Assembly: GCF_036231945.1 (NCBI RefSeq)
Contig: NZ_CP109599.1
Coordinates: 5,173,501 to 5,237,500 of the forward strand
Source: Streptomyces sp. NBC_01429
GTDB lineage: Bacteria > Actinomycetota > Actinomycetes > Streptomycetales > Streptomycetaceae
Length of the DNA stretch: 64,000 nucleotides
Direction of reading: 5' to 3'
Part shown: piece after piece, positions 42,893 through 52,753 of the stretch
Layout of the letters: every line of letters starts with the position of its first letter
Position numbering within the stretch: the first letter of the stretch is position 1
Notes under the pieces: model-generated
What the model saw: the letters and a program-made list of their open reading frames with translations, nothing else
What the model was told of the DNA's origin: nothing
Databases searched by the model: none
Position numbers and translations under genes: made by a program

Positions 42893-42914
42893 CGCCCGCA
42901 CCCCCTCGTCCGGG

Positions 42915-44324
42915 TCAGTCCAGCGGCGCATCCGGCAGCTCCCCCGTGGCCGCCAGCCTCGCGTACCAGCGCGCGCTGGACTTCGGGGTACGGCGCTGCG
43001 TCTCGTAGTCGACGTGGACCGCGCCGAAGCGCTTGCCGTACCCGTACGCCCACTCGAAGTTGTCCATCAGCGACCAGAGGAAGTAGCCGCGCACATCGGC
43101 CCCGTCCGCGATCGCCCGCCGCACCGCCGACAGATGGCCGTGCAGATAGCGGATCCGGTCCGGGTCGTGGACGACGCCGTCGGCGTCCGGCTTGTCGTCG
43201 TACGCCGCGCCGTTCTCGGTGACCATCAGCGGCAGCCCCGGCGCCTCGCGGGAGTAGTGCGTGAGCAGGTCGTACAGCCCGCTCGGATCCACCGGCCAGT
43301 TCATCGCGGTCAGTTCGCCCGGCGGCTGGTGGAAGGCGACCGACTCGGCGCCGGGCCAGGGCGAGTGGTCGCTCGCCCCGTGGCCGTCGTGGCGTTCGGC
43401 GGTGGGGTCGGTGGCCTCCGAGACGACGGCGGGCTGGTAGTAGTTGATGCCCAGCGAGTCCAGCGGCTGCCGGCACAGCGCCTCGTCGCCGCTCTGCACG
43501 AAGGACCAGTCGGTCAGGCGCGCGGTGTCCGCGAAGAGGTCCTTCGGGTACGCGCCGCCCAGTATCGGCCCCGTGAAGATCCGGTTGGCGAGCGCGTCGA
43601 TCCGGCGGCGCGCGTTCAGGTCGCCCGCCGACCGCGTACGGGCCCGTACGGCCGACGGGTTGAGGCTCACCGAGACCTGCCCGGTCGCCGGGAGCACCGA
43701 GCGCAGCGCCGCTGTCGCGAGACCGTGGCCGAGATTGAGGTGGTGGGCGGCGCGCAGGGCGGCCACCGGGTCCGTACGGCCCGGGGCGTGCACCCCGGAG
43801 GCGTACCCCAGGAAGGCGCTGCACCAGGGCTCGTTGAGCGTGGTCCAGCGCGTCACCCGGTCGCCCAGCGCCTCGCCGACGCAGCGCGCGTACTCCGCGA
43901 AGCGGTACGCCGTCTCGCGCTCCGGCCAGCCGCCCGCCGCCTCCAGCTCCTGCGGGAGGTCCCAGTGGTAGAGGGTGAGGACGGGCTCGATGCCGTGGTC
44001 CAGCAGATCGTCGACGAGCCCGCGGTAGAAGTCCAGACCGCGCTGGACGGCGGGGCCCCGGCCGGTGGGCTGGACGCGCGGCCAGGAGACCGAGAAGCGG
44101 TACGCGTTGACGCCGAGGCCGGCCATCAGCCGTACGTCCTCGGCGCGCCGGTGGTAGTGGTCGACGGCGATGTCGCCGGTGTCGCCCCGTTCCGTCTTGC
44201 CGGGCGTATGGCTGAACGTGTCCCAGATGGAGGGCGTACGGCCGTCCTCCTGGGTCGCGCCCTCGATCTGGTAGGCGGCTGTGGCGGTGCCCCACAGGAA
44301 GCCGGGCGGAAAGGTGTCGGACAT
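42915..44324 (-). CDS. bglC: GH1 beta-glucosidase
   Basis: The 469-residue cytosolic enzyme of glycoside hydrolase family 1 has the acid/base Glu in TTLNEPW and the nucleophile Glu in VTENGAA, plus the N-terminal [14 protein letters not shown]. As the last gene of the cellobiose uptake operon it should split imported cellobiose and cellotriose to glucose. ATG 44324 has GGGAG upstream. A hairpin lies in the 77 bp between it and cebG, which may tune its expression. Placement and order match bglC of the CebR regulon. Confidence 0.93.
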   Translation of the reverse strand: MSDTFPPGFLWGTATAAYQIEGATQEDGRTPSIWDTFSHTPGKTERGDTGDIAVDHYHRRAEDVRLMAGLGVNAYRFSVSWPRVQPTGRGPAVQRGLDFYRGLVDDLLDHGIEPVLTLYHWDLPQELEAAGGWPERETAYRFAEYARCVGEALGDRVTRWTTLNEPWCSAFLGYASGVHAPGRTDPVAALRAAHHLNLGHGLATAALRSVLPATGQVSVSLNPSAVRARTRSAGDLNARRRIDALANRIFTGPILGGAYPKDLFADTARLTDWSFVQSGDEALCRQPLDSLGINYYQPAVVSEATDPTAERHDGHGASDHSPWPGAESVAFHQPPGELTAMNWPVDPSGLYDLLTHYSREAPGLPLMVTENGAAYDDKPDADGVVHDPDRIRYLHGHLSAVRRAIADGADVRGYFLWSLMDNFEWAYGYGKRFGAVHVDYETQRRTPKSSARWYARLAATGELPDAPLD

Positions 44325-44367
44325 GATGCAGCTCCCAGTGACCGTAGGGATGGGGGGTGCTGTGCGT

Positions 44368-44397
44368 GGGAGCCCGCACGCGGGTGCGTGGGCTCCC
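44368..44397 (-). other. Intercistronic hairpin before bglC
   Basis: GGGAGCCC pairs with GGGCTCCC, extended by GCAC/GTGC across a 2-nt bulge, in the space between cebG and bglC. There is no U-run. It is probably an RNA processing or stability element. Confidence 0.45.
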
Positions 44398-44401
44398 GCG
44401 C

Positions 44402-45346
44402 TCAGCCCTTGACGGCGCCCTGCATGATCCCGCCGACGATGTGCCTGCCGAACAGCACGAACGCGATCAGCAGCGGCAGTGTGCCCAGCAGCGCGCCGGC
44501 CATGATCACCGACTGGTCGGGGATATAGCCGCGGCCGAGCCCGGTCAGCGCCACCTGCACGGTGGGGCTGCCGTTCTGGGTCAGCGCGATGATGGGCCAG
44601 AAGAAGTCGTTCCAGGCCATCACGAAGGTGAGCATCCCGAGCACGGCCATCGCGGGCCGCGCGGCGGGGAAGACGACGTGCCACACGACCCGCCAGCTGC
44701 TCGCGCCGTCCACGCGCGCCGCCTCGATCAGCTCGGTGGGCAGCGCGCCGATCAGGTACTGGCGCATGAAGAACACCCCGAAGGCGCTGACCAGGGTGGG
44801 CAGGATGACGGACTGGAGCTGATCGGTCCAGGACAACTCGGCGACCAGCATGTAGAGCGGCACGACGCTGAGCTGCGGCGGCACCATCATCGTGCCGATC
44901 ACCAGCAGCAGAAGCAGGTTCTGGAACCGGAAGCGCAGTTTGGCGAAGGCGAAACCGGCGAGCGTGGAGAAGAGCACCGTACCGGCGGCGATGGACCCGG
45001 CGACGATCGTCGTGTTGAGCAGCGCCGTACCCATGTTGGCGTCGGTCCAGGCGATCTCCAGGTTCTTGAAGAGATTGCCGCCGAACCAGAACGGGGGTGG
45101 TGTCTGGGCGAGCCGGGTGTTGTTGCGGGACGCGGCGACGGCCGTCCACACCAGCGGGAAGAGGGAGCCAACGCTGAAGAGGGTCAGGATCGCGTAGGTG
45201 ACGCGCCCGCCGTGCAGCTGCCGGCCCGCGCCCTTCCCGCCCCTGCCGGGCCGCAGCTTCCCGGGCCGGGCCGGGCCGGGCCCGCCCTCCGCGGGCAGGT
45301 CCTTCCCGAGTTCGCTCTCGTCGAGAGTCCGCGAAGTCGTCGACAT
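44402..45346 (-). CDS. cebG: Cellobiose ABC transporter permease CebG
   Basis: The 314-residue MalG-type permease has six helices and the EAA loop [20 protein letters not shown]. It pairs with CebF. The ATG follows GGGGAGAG directly, and 9 bp separate it from the cebF stop. The ATPase (MsiK) is encoded elsewhere, as usual for Streptomyces sugar importers. Confidence 0.9.
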   Translation of the reverse strand: MSTTSRTLDESELGKDLPAEGGPGPARPGKLRPGRGGKGAGRQLHGGRVTYAILTLFSVGSLFPLVWTAVAASRNNTRLAQTPPPFWFGGNLFKNLEIAWTDANMGTALLNTTIVAGSIAAGTVLFSTLAGFAFAKLRFRFQNLLLLLVIGTMMVPPQLSVVPLYMLVAELSWTDQLQSVILPTLVSAFGVFFMRQYLIGALPTELIEAARVDGASSWRVVWHVVFPAARPAMAVLGMLTFVMAWNDFFWPIIALTQNGSPTVQVALTGLGRGYIPDQSVIMAGALLGTLPLLIAFVLFGRHIVGGIMQGAVKG

Positions 45347-45355
45347 GTCTCTCCC

Positions 45356-46366
45356 CTACGAACTCTTGCGCAGACGGCGGGCGACGGCCCAGTTCACCGC
45401 GCCGATGACCAGCAGGATCAGGAACATCGTCCAGGCGATGGCCGAGGCCCGGCCCAGGTGCAGATTCACCCAGCCCTGCTCGTAGAGATAGAGCCCGAGC
45501 GTCTGGAACTGGTGATCGGCCCCGCCGGTCGCGCCCGCCGCCCCGTTGAACAGCAGCGGCTCACCGAACAGCTGGGTCGCCCCTATCGTCGAGACCACGA
45601 CCGTGAACAGGATCGTGGGCCGCAGCGACGGCACGGTCACATGGATGAACTGCTGCCAGCGCGTGGCCCCGTCCAGCGCCGCCGACTCGTAGAGATCGTC
45701 GGGGATCGACTGCATCGCCGCCAGATAGATCAGCGCGTTGTAGCCGGTCCAGCGCCAGATGACGATCGTGGACACGGCGAGCTGCGAGGTCCACGCGCCG
45801 TTCTGCCAGTCGACCCCGTCGATGCCGGCCATCCCCAGCGCCCAGTTGATCATCCCGTAGTCGCGGCCGAAGAGGAGGACGAAGACGAGCGTCGCCGCGG
45901 CCACCGAGGTGGCGTACGGGGTGAGGACGGCGACCCGGAAGAACATCGAGCCGCGCAGCCGGTAGTTGAGCAGATGGGCGATGCCCAGCGCCATCAGGAG
46001 CTGCGGCACGGTGGAGATCACCCCGATGGTCAGGGTGTTGCGCAGCGCGTTCCAGAAGAACTCGTCGCTCAGCAGCCGCGAGAAGTTCCGCAGCCCCACC
46101 CACTCCATGTCGGTGGGCGCGGTCAGCTCCACCCGGTGGAGCGAGGCCCAGCCCGTGTAGAGGAGCGGGAAGAGGCCGAAGGCCAGGAAGAAGACGAAGA
46201 ACGGGGCGACCAGGGCGTACGGGCTCCACCGCACGTCCCGGCGGTACCAGCGGCTGCGCCGCTCCCGGCGCCGCTCCGCCGCGCGGTCCTCGGCGGGGGC
46301 CGCGTCCGGGGCCGGGGCCGCGCCCTCCTGGTCGGAGGGCGCGGCGGCGGGTGCGTCACTGGCCAT
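45356..46366 (-). CDS. cebF: Cellobiose ABC transporter permease CebF
   Basis: The 336-residue MalF-type permease has an Ala/Glu-rich cytosolic N-terminus and an EAA loop ([21 protein letters not shown]). ATG 46366 starts 2 bp after the cebE stop; a GTG overlapping that stop would add two residues. Together with CebG it forms the membrane channel for cello-oligosaccharides. Confidence 0.9.
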   Translation of the reverse strand: MASDAPAAAPSDQEGAAPAPDAAPAEDRAAERRRERRSRWYRRDVRWSPYALVAPFFVFFLAFGLFPLLYTGWASLHRVELTAPTDMEWVGLRNFSRLLSDEFFWNALRNTLTIGVISTVPQLLMALGIAHLLNYRLRGSMFFRVAVLTPYATSVAAATLVFVLLFGRDYGMINWALGMAGIDGVDWQNGAWTSQLAVSTIVIWRWTGYNALIYLAAMQSIPDDLYESAALDGATRWQQFIHVTVPSLRPTILFTVVVSTIGATQLFGEPLLFNGAAGATGGADHQFQTLGLYLYEQGWVNLHLGRASAIAWTMFLILLVIGAVNWAVARRLRKSS

Positions 46367-46368
46367 CG

Positions 46369-47706
46369 TCACTGGTCCAGTGCGTTGTCGATCGCCTTCA
46401 CGGCCTTGTCCCAGCCGTCCTTGGGGGAGGTGCCCTTCTGGTCGACCTGGAGCATGCCGACATCGGCCAGGTTCTGGGAGATGATGCCGTCCTTCGGGCC
46501 GAGGATCTGGACGGGCACGCCCTTGGCCGCCTGCGAGAAGATCTCACCGATGGGCGCGTTGTCGAAGTACGGGTGCTTGGCCCGCTCCACGGCGGGCAGC
46601 GCGTACGCGGCTTCGGCGCTGGGGAAGCTGCCGCGCTTCTCGAAGAGGGTCGCCTGCTGTTCGGGCGCGGTCAGCCAGGCGGCCAGCTCGGCGGCGGCCT
46701 CCTTGTTCTTGCCGGCCTCGGGGACGGAGAGGAAGGAGCCGCCCCAGTTGCCGGGCTTGGGCGCGGCGGCCACGTCCCACTTGTCCTTGCCGCCCTCCCC
46801 GGCCTTGTCCTGGATGTAGCCGAGCATCCAGGCGGGGCAGGAGATCGTGGCGAAGGCGCTGTTCGAGAAGCCCTGGTCCCAGGACGGGGTGAACTGCTGG
46901 AGCTTGGCCGTCAGCCCGCCCTGCGCGAAGGCGGCGGCGCTGTTCCACGCCTGCTTCACGGCCGGGTTGGTCTTGTAGATGACCTTGCCGTCCTCGTCGT
47001 AGAAGCGCTTGGCCTCACTGCCGGTGATCGCGGCCATCACTCCGCTCGCCGAGTCCACGAAGGCCGTTCCCTTGGGCGCCTCGGCCTTGAACTTCTTCCC
47101 TGTCTCCAGGTACTTCTGCCAGTCGCCGGCCCACAGCTCCCCGACCTTCGCGCGGTCGGTGGGCAGCCCCGCGGCGGCGAAGAGGTCCTTGCGGTAGCAG
47201 ATGCCCTCGGGGCCGACATCGGTGCCGAGCGCGATGGTCTTCCCCGCCTGGTTGGTGGCCTGCGCCCACTTCCACGGCAGGAAGCTGTCCTTCTGGACCC
47301 CCTGCGCCTTGCCGAGGTCGACCAGCTTGTCCGCCTGGGTGGCGGTGACCTCGGCGATGTTGGAGACCTCGACGGCCTGGATGTCAGCGAGTCCGCTGCC
47401 GGAGCCCAGATGGGTGAGGAGCTGCGGATAGTAGTTCTCGTTGCGCTCGATGGACGTCTGCTTGATGACGATGTCCTTGTGGAGCTTCATGTACTGGTCG
47501 TAGAGCCCGGCCTCCTTCAGCCCGAAGGCGCCGAAGACCCCCACCGTGAGCGTGGTCTTGCCCTTGCCACCGCCGCCCTCGCCGGCCGTGGCGCCGCCGG
47601 CGGGTTCGTCACTGTCCCCGGCACAGCCGGCCAGGGTTCCCGCGCCGAGAACGGCGGCGGCCACCAGGGCCACCACGCGGCGGGACGAACGAGTACGTGT
47701 ACGCAT
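46369..47706 (-). CDS. cebE: Cello-oligosaccharide-binding lipoprotein CebE
   Basis: The 445-residue family 1 solute-binding protein has a lipobox ending LAGC (residues ~25-28) and a Gly/Ala-rich linker. Order E-F-G-bglC, length and the CebR operator upstream identify it as the cellobiose/cellotriose-binding protein of the ceb system. ATG 47706 has a perfect TAGGAGGA upstream. In plant-pathogenic Streptomyces this importer senses cellotriose; no pathogenicity genes are seen here. Confidence 0.9.
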   Translation of the reverse strand: MRTRTRSSRRVVALVAAAVLGAGTLAGCAGDSDEPAGGATAGEGGGGKGKTTLTVGVFGAFGLKEAGLYDQYMKLHKDIVIKQTSIERNENYYPQLLTHLGSGSGLADIQAVEVSNIAEVTATQADKLVDLGKAQGVQKDSFLPWKWAQATNQAGKTIALGTDVGPEGICYRKDLFAAAGLPTDRAKVGELWAGDWQKYLETGKKFKAEAPKGTAFVDSASGVMAAITGSEAKRFYDEDGKVIYKTNPAVKQAWNSAAAFAQGGLTAKLQQFTPSWDQGFSNSAFATISCPAWMLGYIQDKAGEGGKDKWDVAAAPKPGNWGGSFLSVPEAGKNKEAAAELAAWLTAPEQQATLFEKRGSFPSAEAAYALPAVERAKHPYFDNAPIGEIFSQAAKGVPVQILGPKDGIISQNLADVGMLQVDQKGTSPKDGWDKAVKAIDNALDQ

Positions 47707-47831
47707 GGACGTCCTCCTAGTGCACCGACGCGCGCCGGCCTCCGGCCAACTGCTGGGGATGCCGTCCGCGGCTGGGAGGGGGGTTCCGGCGCGGTCGGGC
47801 CACGTACGGGGCATGTATGGGTCAGGTACGG

Positions 47832-47845
47832 TGGGAGCGCTCCCA
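47832..47845. promoter_or_regulatory. Perfect CebR operator
   Basis: TGGGAGCGCTCCCA matches the known CebR-binding palindrome exactly. It is centred about 132 bp upstream of cebE. CebR is the LacI-family repressor released by cellobiose or cellotriose. No cebR gene lies next to it in this window. Confidence 0.9.
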
Positions 47846-47987
47846 TGTGTGATGTGTTGAAGGGTCGCCCGTCCCCGTAGGGGTGTCAAGGGACCGGGCG
47901 GCGGGAGCTGACTGTTTATCCGTTTGTTGGACTACGGATGGTCTGAGCGGGGGGCACGGACGGCCGCACGGGGGGCGCGCCCGCGTC

Positions 47988-48557
47988 CTACAGGATTTCC
48001 GTGACCAGTCCCGCCGCGGCCGTGACCGCGGCGAGTATCAGGAAGAGGTCCGCGGACCGGCAGTGTCGAAGCCGCCGACCCGACTCGGCCTGCTCGCCGC
48101 GCGGTGCTTGTGCTCTTCCCGGCACGCGCTTCCTGATTTCGGCGACCGCCCTTTCGCTCGTTCCGAAGAAGGCGTCGACGAGGGAACCGCCGAAGGCGAA
48201 AGGGCGCACTTCGTCGCCCTGGAAGGTGGCGATCCGTATTCCGCCGCTGGAGGTCAGCTCCACGTCCCGTATGTCCTTGTAGGGAACGCGGTGCGTGCTG
48301 ATCGCGTTCTCGACCAGCAGGAAACCGGTGTGCAGCACCAGACGGCAGCTGCCGATCCTGCGGAGCAGCGCACTGTTGACGCACAGGGCCGAGGCGAAGA
48401 ACCACGCGGTTCCGTAGTCCTCCCGCGCCAGTGCCGCCAGGAGCACGACCACGTACATGGCCCACAGGAGGATGACCCCGGCCCAGCTCATCACGGGCCA
48501 GGAGCGGCGGCGCAGAACGAATCGTGCGGGAGCCACCGGGGGCTGTGCGCTGCGCAA
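47988..48557 (-). CDS. PH-domain-like membrane protein
   Basis: The ~189-residue protein has two adjacent hydrophobic helices near the N-terminus (about residues 25-70), a bacterial PH-like beta domain (LVLHTGFLLVENAISTHRVPY, IRDVELTSSGGIRI) and a C-terminal helix. A TTG start at 48557 has GGAAGGA 6 bp upstream; no ATG in this frame lies at a sensible place. It occupies the position where cebR lies in S. coelicolor. Function is unknown. Confidence 0.65.
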   Translation of the reverse strand: MRSAQPPVAPARFVLRRRSWPVMSWAGVILLWAMYVVVLLAALAREDYGTAWFFASALCVNSALLRRIGSCRLVLHTGFLLVENAISTHRVPYKDIRDVELTSSGGIRIATFQGDEVRPFAFGGSLVDAFFGTSERAVAEIRKRVPGRAQAPRGEQAESGRRLRHCRSADLFLILAAVTAAAGLVTEIL

Positions 48558-48606
48558 TGCGTGTCCTTCCGGCGGCCCTGCGGCACGCGGGGTAGGGGCA
48601 AGCAAG

Positions 48607-48651
48607 AAAATCGCCCCCGCGCCCTGTTTTCCAGGGCCCGGAGGCGATTTC
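48607..48651 (-). terminator. Terminator of tRNA-His
   Basis: A nested hairpin with an outer AAATCGCC/GGCGATTT pair and an inner GCCCTG/CAGGGC pair lies just beyond the tRNA 3' end. It is followed in the direction of transcription by a U-rich stretch (RC of AAGAAAA). Confidence 0.8.
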
Positions 48652-48656
48652 GTAAG

Positions 48657-48730
48657 GGTGAGTAACGGGACTTGAACCCGCGACATCCTGGACCACAACC
48701 AGGTGCTCTGCCAGCTGAGCTATACCCACC
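48657..48730 (-). tRNA. tRNA-His(GTG)
   Basis: The cloverleaf is complete on the minus strand: acceptor GTGGGTA/TACTCAC, an encoded extra 5' G (G-1) opposite the discriminator C, as required for tRNA-His, anticodon stem CCTGG/CCAGG with loop TTGTGGT (anticodon GTG), and T-loop TTCAAGT. Confidence 0.96.
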
Positions 48731-48843
48731 ACGCCCGGTCTTTTTCCCTGACCGGCCGAGAAAAAGTGTACAGGGTCCTTGAGGGTGCTCGCACCAGGCT
48801 TAAGAGCGCGCTGCTACCGCGCTCCCACCGGTCTCGCGCCGGG

Positions 48844-49446
48844 CTATTCCGCTCGCAGTACGTGCTTCGCCGCGATCTGCTTCGCCGTGTCGGAGTCCGG
48901 GCCCGGCTGCGGTACGAAGACCGCTTCGCGGTAGTAGCGCAGCTCCGCGATGGATTCGCGGATGTCGGCCAGGGCGCGGTGGTTGCCGCTCTTGTCGGGG
49001 CTGTTGAAGTAGGCGCGCGGGTACCAGCGGCGGGCCAGCTCCTTGATGGAGGAGACGTCCACGATGCGGTAGTGGAGGTAGCTCTCCAGCGTCGCCATGT
49101 CGCGCAGCAGGAAGCCGCGGTCGGTGCCGACCGTGTTTCCGCACAGCGGCGCCTTGCCCGGCTCCTTCACGTGCTCGCGTACGTACGCCAGGACCTGCTC
49201 CTCGGCGGCGGCGAGCGTGGTGCCGCCCGCCAGCTCGTCGAGGAGCCCCGAGGTGGTGTGCATCTGCCGCACCACCTCGGGCATGGTCTCCAGCGCCGCG
49301 TCCGGCGGGCGGATCACGATGTCCACCCCTTCGCCGAGCACGTTCAGCTCCGAGTCGGTGACCAGCGCGGCCACCTCGATGAGTGCGTCATCCGTCAGCG
49401 AGAGCCCGGTCATCTCGCAGTCGATCCACACCATTCGATCGTTCAT
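48844..49446 (-). CDS. orn: Oligoribonuclease
   Basis: The 200-residue DEDDh 3'-5' exoribonuclease degrades 2-5-nt RNAs and pGpG, the end product of c-di-GMP breakdown. The motifs [10 protein letters not shown] (DxE), [10 protein letters not shown] (D) and [11 protein letters not shown] (HxxxxxD) are intact. It starts 10 bp after the adpA stop, matching the adpA-ornA operon of S. coelicolor, where loss of ornA slows growth and impairs aerial hyphae. In this window it connects to the c-di-GMP enzyme CdgA by pathway. Confidence 0.95.
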   Translation of the reverse strand: MNDRMVWIDCEMTGLSLTDDALIEVAALVTDSELNVLGEGVDIVIRPPDAALETMPEVVRQMHTTSGLLDELAGGTTLAAAEEQVLAYVREHVKEPGKAPLCGNTVGTDRGFLLRDMATLESYLHYRIVDVSSIKELARRWYPRAYFNSPDKSGNHRALADIRESIAELRYYREAVFVPQPGPDSDTAKQIAAKHVLRAE

Positions 49447-49456
49447 GCGCCTTACC

Positions 49457-50716
49457 CTACGGTGCGCTCCGCTGGCCGGGCAGACTCGGACGGCCCAGAC
49501 CTGTTGCGTACATGTCCGAACCGGGCTTCGTGTGGTCCGGTACGGCCCCCGGGCCCGACGTGTGGCCCGGCCCGTGGCCGGGCCCCCCGCCGTGTCCCTG
49601 CCCGTGGCCCGGCACGCCCGATGGAGCCGCCCGCCGGTTGTGCGGGGACGACTGCGCCGGTACGACCGACTCCATGACCCCCGGCGGCATCGGATCGCTC
49701 TGCGGGCGCCTGGCCCGGTAGGCGGACCGGTAGGCCGCGGGGGAGGAGCCGAGCTGGCGCCGGAAGTGGCCGCGCAGCGCCACCGGGGAACGGAAGCCGC
49801 AGCGGCCCGCGACCTCGTCGACCGAGTAGTCGGAGGTCTCCAGCAGCCGCTGTGCCTGAAGCACCCGCTGGGTGATCAGCCACTGGAGCGGCGCGCTCCC
49901 GGTCAGCGACCTGAACCGCCGGTCGAAGGTCCGGCGGCTCATGTACGCGCGGGCGGCCAGCGTCTCCACGTCGAACTGCTCGTGCAGATGCTCCAGCGCC
50001 CAGGCGACGACCTCGGCGAGCGGGTCGGAGCCGATTTCCTCTGGTAAAGACCTGTCCAGATAGCGCTCCTGACCGCCGCTGCGCCGGGGCGGTACGACGA
50101 GCCTGCGCGCGAGCGCGCCCGCGGCCTCGGCGCCGTGATCCGTCCGGACTATATGCAGGCACAGATCGATTCCGGCCGCCGTGCCGGCGGACGTGAGTAC
50201 ATCGCCGTCATCGACGAACAGCTCTCTCGGATCCACGTGTACGGACGGATAGCGCTTGGCGAGCGTCGGCGCGTACATCCAGTGCGTGGTGGCCGGGCGG
50301 CCGTCCAGCAGACCGGCCGCGGCGAGCACGAACGCGCCGGTGCACAGACCGACGATCCTTGCGCCTTCCTCATGCGCGCGACGCAGCGCGTCGAGTGCCT
50401 CCGGCGGTGGCGGTGACGTGATCGACCGCCATGCCGGTACGACCACGGTGCCGGCCCTGCTGATCGCCTCCAGGCCGTACGGCGCGGTGAGTTCGAGCCC
50501 GCCCGTGGTGCGCAGCGGTCCGTCCTCCCCGCCGCAGACGAGCAGGCGGTAGCGGGGAACCCCGGCATCCTGGCGGTCGATTCCGAACACGGAGAGCGGG
50601 ATGGAGCTCTCGAAGATGGGGCCGCCGCTGAAGAGCAGCACGGCGACGACTTCCCGGCGTCGACGCCCGGAAAGCTTCCGTACTGACTCCGGTGCGGCAG
50701 TGGAGTCCTGGCTCAT
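49457..50716 (-). CDS. adpA: AdpA, central developmental regulator
   Basis: The 419-residue AraC-family activator has an N-terminal DJ-1/ThiJ-like dimerisation domain (about residues 20-200, with [24 protein letters not shown]) and a C-terminal AraC helix-turn-helix (about 235-330, with [16 protein letters not shown] and [19 protein letters not shown]). The hallmark in-frame TTA leucine codon lies in the linker, making translation depend on bldA tRNA-Leu. The Gly/His/Pro-rich C-terminus varies between species. AdpA controls hundreds of genes for aerial growth and secondary metabolism. Co-transcribed with orn. Confidence 0.97.
   Translation of the reverse strand: MSQDSTAAPESVRKLSGRRRREVVAVLLFSGGPIFESSIPLSVFGIDRQDAGVPRYRLLVCGGEDGPLRTTGGLELTAPYGLEAISRAGTVVVPAWRSITSPPPPEALDALRRAHEEGARIVGLCTGAFVLAAAGLLDGRPATTHWMYAPTLAKRYPSVHVDPRELFVDDGDVLTSAGTAAGIDLCLHIVRTDHGAEAAGALARRLVVPPRRSGGQERYLDRSLPEEIGSDPLAEVVAWALEHLHEQFDVETLAARAYMSRRTFDRRFRSLTGSAPLQWLITQRVLQAQRLLETSDYSVDEVAGRCGFRSPVALRGHFRRQLGSSPAAYRSAYRARRPQSDPMPPGVMESVVPAQSSPHNRRAAPSGVPGHGQGHGGGPGHGPGHTSGPGAVPDHTKPGSDMYATGLGRPSLPGQRSAP
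50045..50047 (-). promoter_or_regulatory. bldA-dependent TTA codon in adpA
   Basis: The minus strand reads TCT TTA CCA (Ser-Leu-Pro) at the interdomain linker YLDRSLPEE. This is the conserved site of bldA control over adpA. Confidence 0.95.
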
Positions 50717-51795
50717 GGTGCTAAGCCCCCCTCGGTGTTCGCGTCTCCCCGTTCTTGTCGGGCCTTTCGCTCCTGCACGATTCCCCTCGGTTTTGCACGG
50801 GTCCCCAGCCGTCGATACTCATGATCGAATCTACTGTGTCCCGTGGTGCCGGCGTGACAAGTTCCCCAACCGGCGCTATGTCGACAAGGCAACTTGGCGC
50901 GAAGCATTCGATCACGAAGCGTTCCACTCGGAAGCCGAGAGTGGAAGTGGGCCTCACACGCATGGCCCGTCCCCGTAGGGTGCGGACGACGGTAGCGGTC
51001 CTTTCTTCCCTGGTGGCAAGGGGGTTGGCAGGCCATTTCACCAAAGGTTCTGCTCAAGTGCGAAGTTGGCTGAAAAGTGATGGGTATGTCTCAGTGGCGC
51101 CCTGAGTCCCCCGGCGCACCTCCCTCACGTACGCGCGAGCCGCGACGCGCCCCGGCCCACCGCGCCATGTGAACCGGTACGAGGCCCTCCGGATCGCGTG
51201 GCGATCCACGCTCCGCGCCCGCCCGGATTGGCGACTTCTGGACGCTCGGAACCCGGCGTGGTGTCTTGCGCGCGGCGGCGCCTCCGGCGCGCGGGGGTGT
51301 GCCGCAGTGTGCGCGGGGGTGTGCCGCAGTGTGCGCGGACCGGCGTACGGCCGCACGCGGCCCCCCGGCCGGGCGTGACCCTCTCCGGGGCCCCTGTTCG
51401 CCCCGTGGGCCCCCAGGGGCCCCAAGGGTGCCCCGTGAGCCCTGGGAGCGCCCCGCCGGACCGTACGGCGGATGCGGGCCGGCGGGGTCGGCGGGGACGG
51501 TGGTGCGGACGCGGGGGCTCCCTGGGGGCCGCGAGGTGGCCGTTGGCCAACGGGAAGCGGAACGCTACGGGCGCTCCGCCCGGAACGCTGTAAGGGGCAT
51601 CCGCCATTGCGCTCCCGCGTGGGCTCGTGCATGCTCCCTGGAACGCCAGCGTGTGAGGCGCCGGGCTCTGGGCATGAGAGGAGTGCCGCCGTACCCTTCG
51701 GGGTATGGGGTTGGGAAGATGATTCCCGGACACAGCCGCTCCTGCCCCGCCCCCTGTTGATCCTTCCCACGAGGACCTCCTTCGCCGAGATACCC
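50717..51795. other. Long intergenic region upstream of adpA
   Basis: These 1,079 bp between divergent adpA and the universal stress gene hold no credible coding region: the open frames on both strands lack ribosome sites and family similarity. Long upstream regions with several promoters and AdpA/BldD sites are known for adpA in other species. I see a 22-bp tandem repeat (51289-51332) and scattered near-matches to the AdpA motif TGGCSNGWWY, none perfect. Confidence 0.6.
51289..51332. repeat. Two exact 22-bp tandem copies
   Basis: The unit starts GCGCGGGGGTGTGCCGCAGT and ends GT, in two exact head-to-tail copies plus a few bases of a third. It lies about 570 bp upstream of adpA. Confidence 0.85.
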
Positions 51796-52317
51796 ATGGC
51801 CGGTCACGAAATCCCAGAACCCGCAGACCGCAAGCAGGTAGCCGACCCTCTGTCGGATCTACAGCCGGCGGAACAGACCCACGCATCCTGCGATCCCGCC
51901 TTCATGCACGGAGTGGTCGTCGGCTTCGACGGCTCGATGTCCAGCGAGCGGGCTCTCGCCTACGCCATCGGCATGGCCAGACGGCTCGGTTCCGGCCTGA
52001 TCATCGTCCATGTCGCCAACCGGCTCCCGACCACGGTCTGGGCGGGCTGTGAGCCCCCCGTGTTCGTGGACGTCCCGGATCACCGCACCGAGGTGCTCGG
52101 CCTGGAGCTGGCCTGCGCCGACTACCTCGCCGAGGTGCCGTGGATCCTGGTCGAGCGCGGCGGGGACATCTGCCACGAACTGGAAGAAGTCGGGCAGGAG
52201 TACTCGGCGGACGCGATCGTCGTCGGGTCCACGCACGGCATTGTCGGGCGGATCTTCGGCTCGGTGGCGGGCCGGCTCGCGCGGCGCGCGCAGCGGCCGG
52301 TCGTCGTCATTCCGTAA
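51796..52317 (+). CDS. Universal stress protein (UspA) family
   Basis: The 173-residue protein has a single Usp domain after a ~35-residue leader. The Asp in VVVGFDGSMSSERAL and the C-terminal ATP-binding GSTHGIVGRIFGSVAG with QRPVVVIP are present, so it is likely the ATP-binding class. Its role in Streptomyces is unclear. ATG 51796 has only a weak GAGA upstream; the frame continues further up, but without similarity. The stop lies inside a tandem repeat. Confidence 0.88.
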   Translation: MAGHEIPEPADRKQVADPLSDLQPAEQTHASCDPAFMHGVVVGFDGSMSSERALAYAIGMARRLGSGLIIVHVANRLPTTVWAGCEPPVFVDVPDHRTEVLGLELACADYLAEVPWILVERGGDICHELEEVGQEYSADAIVVGSTHGIVGRIFGSVAGRLARRAQRPVVVIP

Positions 52318-52376
52318 CCCGGCGGTACTCCGTAACCCTTAACCCCGGCGGTACTCCGTAACCCCGGCGGTACTCC
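52305..52376 (+). repeat. Tandem repeat over the stop codon of the stress protein gene
   Basis: The element GGCGGTACTCCGTAAC, whose end repeats the coding sequence and stop CCGTAAC, occurs about three more times downstream of the TAA at 52315-52317, separated by CC-rich spacers. Confidence 0.8.
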
Positions 52377-52753
52377 GAACAGCCGTCGGTGCGGTGCCGG
52401 TCGAAGCGCGGGAGTCACTTCCGCGCGCCGGCGCCGCCCCCGAGCGACCTGCGCGCCGCGCGCGCTCCGTACGCCACTACGCGCCCCTGAATCCACCGGG
52501 TACGCCCAGTTCGCGTCAACTTCCTTACCCCACAGGTGAATTTACTCACGCGTAGAGGTGCATTGCGCGCTTGTGAAGGGTACATAACGGCCGCTGAGAG
52601 GTACGGAAATGGTGCCAGACAGCCGCGGGCCGGTGCTCGGGCAAGCATCGGCCTCTTCCGGAGAGCGCCCCCAGTGTGACGGGTGGCACGCGCTGGGGGC
52701 GCTCTCACCCCGGTGGACGGGGCGGAAAAGCGGAAGCGGAAGCGGCCCGGCGG
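52318..52753. other. Gap between the stress protein gene and glmS
   Basis: Convergent 3' ends leave 436 bp. It contains the stop-codon repeat, a lower-GC stretch near 52510-52590 and the glmS terminator. I see no credible gene; a 97-codon frame on the minus strand lacks a ribosome site. Confidence 0.5.
52661..52706 (-). terminator. Terminator of glmS
   Basis: A perfect 14-bp stem, GAGAGCGCCCCCAG (52661-52674) with CTGGGGGCGCTCTC (52693-52706), has an 18-nt loop and lies 48 bp after the glmS stop. Confidence 0.8.

Noticed and set aside
50755-51105. A 116-codon frame on the plus strand upstream of adpA
   Set aside because: No ribosome site or similarity and an overlapping minus-strand frame of the same quality; likely noncoding.
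52415-52708. A 97-codon minus-strand frame between the stress protein gene and glmS
   Set aside because: It covers the glmS terminator and has no ribosome site or recognisable motif.
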